From contig CM054062.1 in NCBI GenBank assembly GCA_028641055.1, positions 233,938,376 to 234,002,375 on the forward strand: a stretch of 64,000 nucleotides of DNA, given 5' to 3'. Both the position numbers and the translations under genes were made by a program. Shown here piece by piece: positions 1-11,007 of this stretch (position 1 is the stretch's first letter; every line of letters starts with the position of its first letter). The DNA comes from Alopecurus myosuroides (lineage: Eukaryota > Streptophyta > Magnoliopsida > Poales > Poaceae). Under the pieces are notes generated by a model, which searched no databases, had not been told where the DNA came from, and saw only the letters and a list, made by a program, of their open reading frames with translations.

Positions 1-1478
1 AGTAGGAGAAACAGGACCTTCCGAAGGTGATCCCACTGACGGTGGTGTTGGCGCTTCACGGGTGTCAGCAACAACGTGGAACCTGCACACAACACAACCA
101 AAATACTTTGCCCCAACGGTAGTGAGGTTGTCAATCTCACTGGTCTTGCTGAAAACAAAGATTAGACGTATAGTGTGGAAAACGGTGTATGTTTGCAGAA
201 AGTAAAGAAACCAGGAAATTGTTGTGGTTTGTTTAACAGTGTGGAAAAATGGACCGGGGTTCATAGTTTCACTAGTGGTGTCTCTCCATAAAAGATAGCA
301 TGTTGGGTGAACAAATTACATCTAGGCAATTGACAAATAGAGGTTGCAACGTAGTGCACAATATGAAATGAAGATTACTATGCTATTTAGTGCGTGCATT
401 ACAACAAGATACATAGACCGACATCCATCTGCATCTATGACTAATAATCCACCCTCATGTTATCATCCAAACCCCCTGGGGTATTAAGTTGCAAGCAAGA
501 GATAATTGCATTAAACAAAGTGTGTAATGCAAGCAATGATTATGCATGCGGGCACTCTCACCGCTGTTTTCTCCCTAATGGCAACAGCACATCCTCCCCC
601 TTCATGTTTCTGTCACTCGAGCAAGGCAACAAGGAGGCATGAACCCACTATCGAGCATAAATACTCCTCTTGGAGTCACTAGCAACTACTTGGCCAGAAT
701 AACCACTAGCAACAGAGAGCATGCAAGATCACAAATAACATAGGCAAATAAAGACTATAATCAACTTGGCATAAGGTCAATATTCATCGGATCCCAGCAC
801 ACACAGCATAGAGAATTGCATAAGATAAATCTCGATCATGATAGGCAGCTCACGAGATCTAAACATGGAGGCATATGAGGAGAAGACAACCATCTAGCTA
901 CAGCTACGAACCCGTCGTCCAAGGATTGACTACTCACGCATCAGAGGCAGGCATGGTGATGAAGAAGCCTCCCGTGATGATCTCCTCTCCGCTAGGGTGC
1001 CGGAAACAGCTTTAGAACCCCCCTGATCTGGGGTTGACGGTGACGGCGGCTACGGAACTTTTTCGGGGATTTTGATCAGGTGTCTAGGGTTTTCCATCCG
1101 GGGGGCTTAAATATGCGAAAGGGCAAAGGCGGTGGACCTCCAGGGGGTCACACCTATAGCTGGCACGGCTAGGGGGCGCACCACCCTATGGTGTGGCCCC
1201 CTGCTGCCCCTCTTCGACTCCTCTTCGGTCTTCTGGATGCTTCCGGGGAAAATAGGACTTCCGGGCTTCGAATTTTCCAACTCCGAGAATATTTCCAGAA
1301 CAACTTTTCTGAAACTCAAAAAAACAGCAGAAAACAGGGAACTGGCTCTGTGGCATCTTGTTAATAGGTTAGTCCGTAAAATCGATAAAAATGACATAAA
1401 GAAGGGAGAAAACATGTAGCAATTGGCATAATATGATCATGGAGCATCAGAAATTAGGGATACGTTTATGAAGTATCA
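1..1478 (-). repeat. 3' LTR of gag-only Gypsy-type element E1 (left end outside window)
   Basis: This stretch matches 5155-6745 nearly base for base. On the minus strand it opens with TGATACTTCAT at 1478, the equivalent of TGATACGTCAT in the partner LTR. Its far end is cut off by the window, so the left target duplication cannot be checked. Small substitutions and indels separate the two LTRs (for example tacgtttatgaag here against tacatttatgacg there), so the insertion is not brand new. Confidence 0.85.
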
Positions 1479-2061
1479 AGCATCTCCAAGCTTAGTTCCT
1501 ACTCGTCCTCGAGTAGGTAAACGATAAAACAATAATTTCTGAGGTGACATGCTACTAACACAAACTTGATCAATCTAACGTAAAAGCATATGCACGCTGA
1601 GATCATAAAAATTTAAACACATGCATAATAAATAAAACTTTAATAATAAAGCATAGCAATTAATTTGCATAATGAAAAGTAACTCAAATAAAGGATCATG
1701 AATAATAAGGAAAATAAAGGTAAACGTTTGTTTCATGTATAGAGAAATCATGGCAAAGTGATATTTCGATAGTCCTTAAGAGTGGGACAAAACATAAATG
1801 CTAGGACACCTTCAAAGTTCATGAGGAAGACTAGAACAAATAATTTAAGAACAAATGATATCACATCATGAAGTAATTGTTGATGCTTATGGGATAATTG
1901 CACATAGAACTTAGAATGGGAAAAAATGCTCTCTCAACTGTGCATAAAGTTAGAAGATGGAGACTCAACATAAAAGTAAAAGAAAGACCCTTCGTAGAGG
2001 AAAGCAGGGATCACTCGTGTGCTAGAGCTTTTATTTTATTAAACAGAGGTATTAAAAGTTT

Positions 2062-2147
2062 GACACTCCTCCCATCCATCTTTCACAAACCATGGCTAAT
2101 TGAATCCTCAGGTGCCTGCCAACAATCACATATCGTGGAGGAGTGTC
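2062..2147 (-). other. Conserved hairpin in non-coding 3' part of E1
   Basis: Plus-strand arms GACACTCCTCC (2062-2072) and GGAGGAGTGTC (2137-2147) are perfectly complementary over 11 bp. The enclosed sequence matches the corresponding block of element Y (50660-50747). The differences between the two copies keep the stem paired only when read as minus-strand RNA, which is the sense strand of both elements. No protein reading explains the conservation. The function is unknown; a packaging or RNA-export signal is conceivable but is inference. Confidence 0.5.
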
Positions 2148-4345
2148 TATATTTTGGGAGATGTATGCTAATGTCAACGAATGGTAAACAGAAAATACAA
2201 CACGTCACAATTCAACTGGATTCACAAGAGCGACTCCCATGGTGAAGGATGCAACTGGTATAGAAGGTAATCCCTCTTTCTCCTTTGTTTACAAAATTAT
2301 GCTTTGACTGATAAATCAGGGGAAAAAATAGTGAAGAGAATTTGTATGCATTAATTTGGGGCTGGGCACCCCGCTGTCAGCTCTTCTATCATTTGGATAA
2401 GCGGATGAAGCCACTAGTCCAGGGTGTGAAATCCAATCAACAAGTGAGATAAAGATTCTCTATTTACGTCCTCATGAGCAAAAACAGGAACATAAAGCAG
2501 GAGTAATTTTGAAGGTTTTAAAGGTAACACATGAGCAATTTACTTTGGAATGGCAGTTAAATACCACATGTAGGTATGTATGGTGGACACAATGGGAAAA
2601 AAATTGGTTTAAGGTAGTTTGGATGCACGAGTAGAGCTCATACTCGGTACAGGTAGAGGCTAGCAAAAGACTGGGAGCGACAAATCAAGAGAGCATAAGA
2701 GCCATAATCATGCATAGCCACATAAGCATCATTAATTAAAACATAAGTAGAATCACAAGTTCAAAACCTAAGTGGTCATGGAGGCTATTCGTGACTGGTT
2801 TGTAGTCACAAAAATGGGGTGAGCATGCGCCAAGTGAACCAAATAAAACATTCGAAGGAGAATACCATATATTGATGCTTTACTATGACAAGAACAACTC
2901 ATGAATCTTTCAACACATATTAAACACTCTCAGATATTTGAGGCTAATCATTCTACTCAATAACCACAAGGCTTTAAAACTAAAATAACATTTAGCATGG
3001 CATGAAAAAGTTCTAGCCACAATCTATACAAGCTTCTACTAGTATTGTTATAAATTCTACTTCAAGCAGCAGTTTTCTTTTGTTTCTCCCAACAAGCAGC
3101 ATACAAAACATGCTTTAACAAAAATAATATTTATGATACAGCAAGAAAACATGATAGTACTCAAATAATACTACTAAAACTAACAGCTCTAAAAAGAGAT
3201 GCATGCAAAACAGGACCTGAATAAATGTAGCAGTCAAATAGAGACTAAAAATACAACGGATTCTCAAGCAAAAGCGGAGCGTGTCACTCTCCAATAAAAT
3301 AATGATGGGGTACAAACAAGCTTATTATGAAAGTAAAAAAAAAAGCAAACTGAAAACAAAAATAAAATACGCTCCAAGTAAAGCACATAAGATGTGACCG
3401 AATAAAAATATAGTTTCACTAGAAGTGACCTGATATGTTGATGAAGAAGGGGATGCCTTGGGCATCCCCAAGTTTAGAAGCTTGAGTCTTCTCGGAATTT
3501 GCTTGGATGTACCATCGGGGAATTCCCAAGCTTAGGCTTTTCACTCTTCTTGATCACATCATATCATCCTCTTCTCTTGACCCTGGAAAACTTCCTTCAC
3601 ATCAAAATTCTCACAATCTTCATTAGCAACGTTAGTGCAATTGAAATAATAAATCCACATGGTTCAGTTTCAACACAAGTTTAACACTTCAAAACACATT
3701 ATCTACTCTAACAACTTCTTTCAAAACTCTTTTTCTCAAAAGAACACCAAAACAAAGAGATTAAGATGCAAATGCGATAAATGGCAGAAATCTGTCAAAA
3801 ACAGAACAACAGGTAAAGATCATTTTTTCAAAAATCTTCTGTTGCTCAAATCAAAAATTGGTATTCTAAGAAAATTTACGTATATAACTCAGTATTAAGC
3901 ACAAAAAAGCTCACGTCATTTTGAATTTTCTGTGACTTTTAAGGGAATTTACAGTGGACAGCAGAAATCTGTTTCCTGCGTAGAAATCCGAAATATAGGC
4001 TCAACTTTCTACTAGTGGATTTGCTTGGCTCAACAAAAACACAAAAGAAAAGATACATCGGGGTTTTAAGGAAATAGACAACACCCAGGTGCAATCACAC
4101 CAAATAAAACAAAGGAAAACTGAAAGAAAACAGAGAAATAAAATGGATTGTCTCCCGGTAGCGCTTTTCTTTAAAGCCTTTCAGCTAGGCATATAAAAAT
4201 CAACTCAAGTATTTTCAAGTGAATAAGCATCATCTATACCTTCCTCTAAACCATTATTTGCAGAAATAGGAACTTTAGATGTTTTTGAAGATTCAACATG
4301 AAGGTCATTCTTAGTCTCGTTAATTGTTTTAGCAATTTTCAGCAC

Positions 4346-4921
4346 TTATTGAGATTTGGGTTTGGCCATCTTAGGAGCATACATAAATCTGTGCTCCTTT
4401 CCCACAAAGGCTTTATCCTTTTTGAATTTAAGAGATGAAAAGGTTGAGCTTAAAGCTCCCATGGCATCCTCTAGTTTATCAATCCTAACACTTTGATTAT
4501 CATGAGTGTTGCTAGCTTCTAGAGGAGTGATTCTTTTATCAATAATAACTAGTAATTCATTAACTTTGCTAGCATTATCAAGGAAGACTGATAAGTTCAT
4601 TTCCAAAGAGTTTAGTTTATCAATAACATCCTCCAAAGTGATCTCAGTTTTAACAGTTGTAATGGGAGGTGCTCCTACTAAACTTTCAATCAAATTGCAG
4701 GCTTCCAAAGCAGAAGTTTCTAGAAAATTTCCACCCGTAAGAGTATCTAACACATGCCTATACCAGCCAGAAATACCAACATAAAAATTTCTCACGAGTA
4801 TCAAGGTAGAATATTTTTTTGTGCACCTCTTATGAGCATTATTTATTCTATACCAAGCATCTTTTAAACTTTCTCCCCCTTGTTGCCTAAAAGAACGAAC
4901 CTCTACTTCAGGAATACTCAT
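4346..4921 (-). CDS. gag-like protein of element E1
   Basis: This 191-residue reading (starting at MSIPEVEVRSF; the frame is open further upstream to 5173) resembles the retrotransposon gag capsid domain. It has the FRQQGGESLKDAWYRI block, followed by an aromatic-rich segment (FYVGISGWYR), a GGNFLETSALEACNLIESL helix and a coiled-coil-like C-terminal half with repeated KLNSLE and RIDKLED segments. No zinc knuckle and no protease follow. Gag normally forms the virus-like particle that packages element RNA; here it is the only protein the element encodes. The start is uncertain because an in-frame ATG also exists near the primer site (5173). The length is short for a Gypsy gag, so it may be a reduced or decayed copy. 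Confidence 0.6.
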   Translation of the reverse strand: MSIPEVEVRSFRQQGGESLKDAWYRINNAHKRCTKKYSTLILVRNFYVGISGWYRHVLDTLTGGNFLETSALEACNLIESLVGAPPITTVKTEITLEDVIDKLNSLEMNLSVFLDNASKVNELLVIIDKRITPLEASNTHDNQSVRIDKLEDAMGALSSTFSSLKFKKDKAFVGKEHRFMYAPKMAKPKSQ

Positions 4922-5126
4922 TCCAGCAGAATAAAAGCAAGCAAATAAATAACAGCTATGAAGTAAACTATTTTTTTGTGATTTTGATATAGAGAAATAA
5001 ACTATTTTTTTTTGTGTTTTTGATATAGAGAAATAAAAACAAGACAAAAATAAAAACAAGACAAACAAAAAACAAAAAAAAATAGATTGAGAGTGAGAGA
5101 CTCCCCTTGCCAGAAGACTTCCTTCT

Positions 5127-5143
5127 CCCCGGCAACGGCGCCA
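5127..5143 (-). other. Primer binding site (tRNA-Asp type) of element E1
   Basis: On the minus strand the sequence TGGCGCCGTTGCCGGGG follows the 5' LTR after about 11 bases. It is complementary to the 3' end of plant tRNA-Asp, the primer typical of Athila-like Gypsy elements. This fixes the element's orientation as minus. Confidence 0.85.
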
Positions 5144-5154
5144 GAAAATATCCT

Positions 5155-6745
5155 TGATGATCGTGATACACATGTTTGTTGGGAGACCCCAAGAGGAGGG
5201 TGTGATGAGAACAGCGGTAGGTATTTCCCCTTAGTTAGGAACCAAGGTTATCAATCCAGTAGGAGAAAGAGGACCTTTGGAAGGTTGATGCCACTGACGG
5301 TGGTGCTGGCGCTTCACCGGTGTCAGCAACAACGTAGAACCTGCACACAACACAACCAAAATACTTTTCCCCAACGATACAGTGAGGTTGTCAATCTCAC
5401 CGGTCTTGCTGAAAACAAAGATTAGACGTATAGTGTGGAAAACAGTGTATGCTTGCAGAAAGTAAAGAAAGCAGGAAATTGTTGTGGTTTGTTTAACAGT
5501 GTGGAAAAATGGACCGGGTTCATAGTTTCACTAGTGGTGTCTCTCCATAAAAGATAGCATGCTGGGTGAACAAATTACAGCTGGGCAACTGACAAATAGA
5601 GGTTGCACCGTAGTGCACAATATGACATGAATATTACTATGCTATTTAGTGCGGGCATTACAACAAGATACATAGACCGACATCCATATGCATCTATGAC
5701 TAATAATCCACCCTCAGGTTATCATGCGAACCCCCTCAAGTATTAAGTTGCAAGCAACAGATAATTGCATTAAACAAAGTGTGTAATGTAAGCAATGATT
5801 ATGCACGCGGGCACTCTCACCGTTGTTTTCTCCCTAATGGCAACATCACATCCTCCCCCTTCATGTTTCTGTCACTCGAGCAAGGCAACAAGGAGGCATG
5901 AACCCACTATCGAGCATAAATACTCCCTCTTGGAGTCACTAGCAACTACTTGGCCAGAATAACCACTAGCAACGGAGAGCATCCAAGATCACAAATAACA
6001 TATGCAAATAAAGACTATAATCAACTTGGCATCAGGTCAATATTCATCGGATCCCAGCAAACACAGCACAGAGAATTACATAAGATAAATCTCGATCATG
6101 ATAGGCAGCTCACGAGATCTAAACATGGAGGCATATGAGGAGAAGACAACCATCTAGTTACAGCTACGAACCCGTAGTCCAAGGATGAACTACTCACTCA
6201 TCACTCCGGAAGCAGGCATGGTGATGAAGAGGCCTCTGGTGATGATCTCCTCTCCGACAGGGTGCCGAAAACAGCTTCAGAACCCCCCCTGATCTGGGTT
6301 GACGGTGACGGCGGCTACGGAACTTTTTTGGGGATTTTGATTAGGTGTCTAGGGTTTTCCATCCGGGGGGGCTTAAATAGGCGAAATGGCAAAGGAGGTG
6401 GAGCTCCAGGGGGCCCACACCTATAGCTGGCGCGACCAGGGGCCGTGCCACCCTATGGTGTGGCCCCCCTGCTGCCCCTCTTCTACTCCTCTTCGGTCTT
6501 CTGGATGCTTCCGGGGAAAATAGGACTTCCAGGCTTCAAATTTTCCAATTCCGAGAATATTTCCAGAACAACTTTTTTGAAACTAAAAAAACAGCAGAAA
6601 ACAGGGAAGTGGCTATGTGGCATCTTGTTAACAGGTTAGTCCGGAAAATCGATAAAAATGACATAAAGAAGGGAGAAAACATGTAGCAATTGGCATAATA
6701 TGATCATGGGGCATCAGAAATTAGGGATACATTTATGACGTATCA
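5155..6745 (-). repeat. 5' LTR of element E1
   Basis: This 1591-bp LTR starts on the minus strand with TGATACGTCATAAATG (6745) and ends near CGATCATCA (5155-5158). It is a near match to 1-1478 and is related to the LTRs at 7267-8865 (plus) and 46452-48043 (minus). The exact inner border is uncertain by about 3 bases because TG occurs twice (5155 and 5158). Confidence 0.85.
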
Positions 6746-7266
6746 GTAAACTAAAAATATTTTTGAGCTTTGGGATGGGGTGACTCTTACATGTCATTTT
6801 AGGAGAACCTTCATCGAGGAGATGGTGAAAAATGGTTCGTGATATTACATATTATAGGTATTGTCCATCTTTCTCGGGAAAAGACCACTTGATTTGGAAG
6901 TATCAGTCTAATGGAGTTTTTTCTTCAAATTCTATGTATGGCATAGTTAATTTTAGGGGATCCAACCTGTCTACTTGCCCGTTGTTAGGAAGTTGAAAGT
7001 CCATCTGAGGATTCAGGTGTTTCTTTGGCGTTTTTCTCAGAATAAGATCCTTACAAGAGACAATCTTACGAAGAGGGGATTCCAAAGGAATTGGAACGAT
7101 GTTTATGTAAGGAAATAGAATTAGTTTAGCACCTTTTTTAATGCATTGTTGCTAAAACTCCGTGGGATGATGTTTTTGAGATTTTTCAAATTAGGATAAG
7201 GGACTTTAAATCTTTAGCATCTAATTTTCTTTATAACAAATGTTACCTGCATTTGAGTGTGGTTTT
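6746..7266 (+). pseudogene. LINE ORF2 3' part, first segment (RT C-terminus / zf-RVT domain)
   Basis: Plus-strand frames give the C-terminal region typical of plant L1-type ORF2. They include LWDGVTLTCHFRRTF, DHLIWKYQSNGVFS, then KLKVHLRIQVFLWRFSQNK with ILTRDNLTKRGF, then a degraded HLFF block and WDDVFEIFQIRI. At least two frameshifts (near 6975 and 7110) and a stop break the frame. The LINE is interrupted on the left by E1 (its 5' part lies outside the window) and on the right by a solo LTR; it resumes at 8866. Confidence 0.75.
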
Positions 7267-8865
7267 TGATACGTCCCAAACATATCTACAATCTCTGATG
7301 TTCTATGTTGTTTTCATGCCTTATGCTACATGTTTCTTATACACTTTATGTCATTTGTATGGATTTTCTGGGACTAACCTATTGACAAGATGCTATAGAG
7401 CCAGTTCCTATTTTCTGATATTTTTGGTTTCAGAAAAATTGTTCTGGAAATATTCTCAGAATTGGATGAAACAAAATCCCATAGTCTTAGAAAGTCGTCA
7501 CGTACACGGAATCCGGAGGAGACCCGGAGGGGGGGCCTTAGGGGCCCCACACCATAGGGCGGCGCCCCACCCCCCGGCCGCGCCAGCTGGTGTGTGGGCC
7601 CCCTGTCCACCCACCGACGTTGCCCTCTCGCCTATTTAAGTTCCTCCTCGGTTAACCCTAAACACCCAAGCCTTTTCCACCAAAAAGACCCGTAGCCGCC
7701 GTCATCGTCAACCCTAGTTCAGGAGGGTTCTGGAGCTCTCCGCAGCACCATGCCGGGAGGGGAATTCATCACCGGAGGGCTTTACATCACCATGTCTGCC
7801 TCCGGAGTGATGCGTGAGTAGTTCATCCCTGGACTACGAGTCCATAGCAGTAGCTAGATGGTTGTTCTCTCCTCTTTATGCCTCATGTTTAGATCTTGTG
7901 AGCTACCTAACATGATCAAGATCATCTTATTGTAATGCTACATGTTGTGTTTGTTGGGATCCGATGAATATTGAATGCTATGTCCAATGATTATCAATTT
8001 ATCATGTTCTTTCATGTGTATGTTATTTATGATCTTGCATGCTCTCCGTTACTAGTTGGCCAAGTTGATGCTTGTAACTCCAAGAGGGAGTATTTATGCT
8101 CAATAGTGGGATCATGCCTCCCTTTTACTCACGCTCGAGTGACAGAAACGTAACGGGTGGGGGATGTGCTGTTGCCATTAGGGAGAAAACAACAATGCTT
8201 TGTCTAAGGATAATTTTATTGTTTACATTACACAGTTTGCTTAATACAATTATCTGTTGCTTGCAACTTAGTACCCAAGATTTGCTCGGATGACACTCTG
8301 AATTATTAGTCATAGATGCAGTTTGATAACGGTATAAGTATCTTGTTGTAATGCCCGCATGAATCAAATAATAACCATCATGTCATGCATATGCACTACG
8401 GTGCAACCTTTTATATATGTCAATTGCTCAGCTGTAATTTGTTTACCCAACATGTTATCTATCTGTTTTAGAGAGATACCTCTAGTGAACTGTGGACCCT
8501 GGTCCATTTATTTACACTCATATACAACCACTATTTTTCTACTGCAATTATTGTTCTCTTTCATCTACTGCAAACAAGTACTATTTCCACACTATACGTC
8601 CAATCCTTTGTTCCAGCAAAACCGGTGAGATTGACAACCTCGCTACTTCGTTGGGCCGAAGTAATTTGATTGTGTTGTGTAGATTCCACGTTGCTGCTGA
8701 ACCTGTAGTGCGCCCTGCCAACATCCGCTGCATCAACCTTCGGAAGTGAATTCTTTCTCCTACTGGTCGATTCAACCTTAGTTTCTTTCTGAGGGAAAAC
8801 TTACCGTTGCACTCTTCGTAACCTTTCTCTTGGGGTTTCTCAACGAGTGCACACCTGCACCATCG
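7267..8865 (+). repeat. Solo LTR inserted in the LINE
   Basis: About 1.6 kb on the plus strand, beginning TGATACGTCCCAAAC and ending near CTGCACCATC. It has the same family architecture as the E1 and X LTRs but no internal sequence or partner. The LINE reading continues directly on both sides. Flanks show gtttt (7262-7266) and gtttc (8866-8870), or ggttt on both sides if the border shifts by one base. That is a 5-bp target duplication with at most one mismatch. It is the expected product of LTR-LTR recombination. Confidence 0.8.
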
Positions 8866-9535
8866 GTTTCCTCTGGAGTTGTGTGGAGCTTTTGGGATAA
8901 TAGGAAGAACCTTAATTTTAATAGAAAAAACTTGGCTTAATATGAAGCAGGTGTGGAATCTGGTGCTCTCTTGCCTGGGAAACTGGAAGGTCCCCTTCAA
9001 AGAGCTGTAAGGGGGAAATCTTGCTCAGTTCGTGGCAAGTCCGGTGGCAAAAAGGCAAGCACCCTTCTCTTTGGAAGAGGGGTGAAGAGGTGCCCCAATT
9101 TCGACTGGGTGGCGAGTGATGGTTCAACTTATGGAGGGAGGGCGAATCTTGCATATCTCGAGGCGCATACAGATGAAGATTGTGGTATCACTGTGGTGGT
9201 ATGAAGATACCCCTCTCCACTGGAGTCGTAATCTATGTCCCGTGTTTTGGGAGCGAAGTTGTAGCTAGTTTGATGGCGGTAGAGATCTTGATGTTGTTTT
9301 GGTGCCTGGCAGTGGATTCTAGGCTGATTAGTAATTTGAAGTGCCTTTGTTGCGTTGGCTAGTTGTAAGCAGCGCTGGGGCCGATGCCGATGTTCCTCTG
9401 TAGTTTCTTCTTGTTTTCATGTTCTGTTAGTTTTCCAGCATTGGTTGTTACGTGTGTTTGTAAAGTTTCTGAACGTTGCGGTTTCGCTACAAGTTAATGG
9501 AACCGGGGGGAGTTTGTCGTATGAATCTAAACAAA
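8866..9535 (+). pseudogene. LINE ORF2 3' end and 3' untranslated tail
   Basis: The LINE continues after the solo LTR with VVWSFWDNRKNLNFNRKNLA and, one frame away, MKQVWNLVLSCLGNWKVPF, then a stop. This matches the usual end of plant LINE ORF2. The remaining 450 bp look like a 3' untranslated region, and the border near 9535 is approximate. The frame is broken near 8938. Confidence 0.65.
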
Positions 9536-9569
9536 GTATCAGAGAGTTAGATTTTCAGAAGAAGTTTTA

Positions 9570-10490
9570 CGGTACTCTAAATAGGGCGGTGCTAAGCGTA
9601 GGTCGCCCTACGTTTGGCAAACGTAGGTCCCCTCGCGAGCCGTCCGATCTTCATCCGATGGCTTAAAACAGCACAACACAATTTTACATTTTAGCCTCCC
9701 TGCTTTTCGCATACAGAATCCGCACTCCACGGCAGCCCCATTTAAAACGAAAAGGTATATTGTGTTGCCCCCAGTCATCTCGAAAATTACAGCAAAACTG
9801 CCATTGCAACAAATTCACTTCTATTGCAACAAAAATTATCGTCACGTGTACACAAAAAATGTATTGCAACAAATTTTTCCAAAACTTTTTCGAAAAATAA
9901 GTAATGTTACAAATAATAGTTAAACAATATGTTATTGCGTTGCAGCAAAAAAGTTTAAACAATTCAACAAAAATCACAACCTATTGCAACAAAAAGAAAT
10001 TGCATCAATTAAAAAGTTGGTAAGCAACAAAATAATTTGTCACTGTTTTCAGTTGCAACAAAAATCATCACCTATTTCAACAAAAAAGTAAATCGATAGC
10101 AACAAAAAAAATTATATGTTTACAACATGTAAAGAAGCCCATAAAACATGTCATTCCAAATAAATTCTAATAAACATATATGCATTTCCTAGAAAGTCAT
10201 CCAGAAAAATATTGTAACATCTCATTTGTATTTTCTCAACAAAAGACGTGCAAAATTGTTACAAATTTTAAACACGTATGCAACGTTGTCCAAAATATCG
10301 AAGAACGCTTAGCATATAATGGCTGCATGTAGTATGACGCGAAAATTAGGCTAAAAATCAAATTGTTGTTTGTTGGGGCCGCATACGCTGTAATGGGTGG
10401 CCCAAAGTGTGCAGCAACCGGGAGCGAGCGATCGGGAGCAAGGACCTACGCTAGCCAGTTTTAGATCCCCTAAAACAAGTGTTTTCCAAA
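9570..10490. mobile_element. Possible non-autonomous DNA transposon (Mutator-like?)
   Basis: Both ends carry an inverted GCGTAGGTC motif (9596-9608 direct, 10445-10456 inverted), and the interior is full of GCAACAAA-type runs, a texture I associate with grass Mutator-like elements. The terminal repeats match only in part and I could not find a 9-bp target duplication. No transposase ORF is present, so the call is tentative. Confidence 0.3.
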
Positions 10491-10623
10491 GCGTAATGTA
10501 CCTGTAAACATATTTAGTATCCATTTGGATCGGTTTGTTAGAGTTGCCCTTACCGCTACCCTAGCGCCTCGTCCTTAATAAACTTCTTGCACACTAGTTT
10601 TGGTCAGGGAATGCGAGATTATA

Positions 10624-10741
10624 TACTCCATCTGTCTTAAAATAATTGTTATTATGATGAATGTATCTAGATGGCTTTAGTGTTAGATAAATCTATTTTA
10701 AATTATTTCACCGATAATTATTTTGAGACCAAGGAACGACA
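10624..10741. mobile_element. Stowaway-like MITE
   Basis: About 118 bp with a left end TACTCCATCTGTCTTAAAA and an inverted right end that includes CTCAAAATAATTATCGG on the other strand. The ends are degraded versions of the CTCCCTCCGT Stowaway terminus next to TA. It has no coding capacity. Confidence 0.55.
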
Positions 10742-11007
10742 TGCTAACCGAGGGACAAAACAGCAAGATTGGACAGCCGGGCATTAAGCCAGTATAACAG
10801 CAAGGTTGGGCAGCTCGATGGTAGAGTCAATGGAGCAATCGCACGCCCATTATAAAATCCTTAGTTATAAGCGACACTACCCCTATACAACGACATGTCA
10901 GCGGGAGGTGGAAGGTAGAAGCCCAAAACAGCGAGGTCGCACATACGGGCAACCGGGCATGAACGAAGCCAGTAACAATAGGCCGGTCGATCATAGAGTG
11001 ACGGCTC
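10742..11007 (-). other. 3' flank of the xylanase gene
   Basis: A short stretch immediately downstream (minus strand) of the xylanase stop codon. It presumably holds the 3' untranslated region. I see no other gene in it and no certain polyadenylation signal. Confidence 0.4.

Larger units (their letters stand above)
1479..5154 (-). mobile_element. Internal region of element E1, non-autonomous Gypsy-type retrotransposon
   Basis: The region lies between two LTR copies and reads on the minus strand: primer site at 5127-5143, gag-like ORF at 4346-4921, then about 2.9 kb without any long ORF, ending in a purine-rich stretch next to the 3' LTR at 1479. I find no protease, reverse transcriptase, RNase H or integrase, so the element must borrow these from a relative. 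The non-coding part includes a conserved hairpin at 2062-2147. The tRNA-Asp primer site suggests an Athila-type lineage; that assignment is inference. Confidence 0.8.

Noticed and set aside
1107..1415. Overlapping ORFs in the TGATACGTC-type LTRs (here and at 6445-6639, 7253-7639, 47621-48059)
   Set aside because: Non-homologous frames in LTR promoter/leader DNA, not conserved in length between related LTRs.
5127..5143. tRNA-Asp-like sequence
   Set aside because: Only the 3' 17 bases match; it is a retrotransposon primer site, not a tRNA gene.
9570..10490. Autonomous Mutator or CACTA element
   Set aside because: No transposase frame, only partial terminal similarity and no target duplication; kept only as a low-confidence element.
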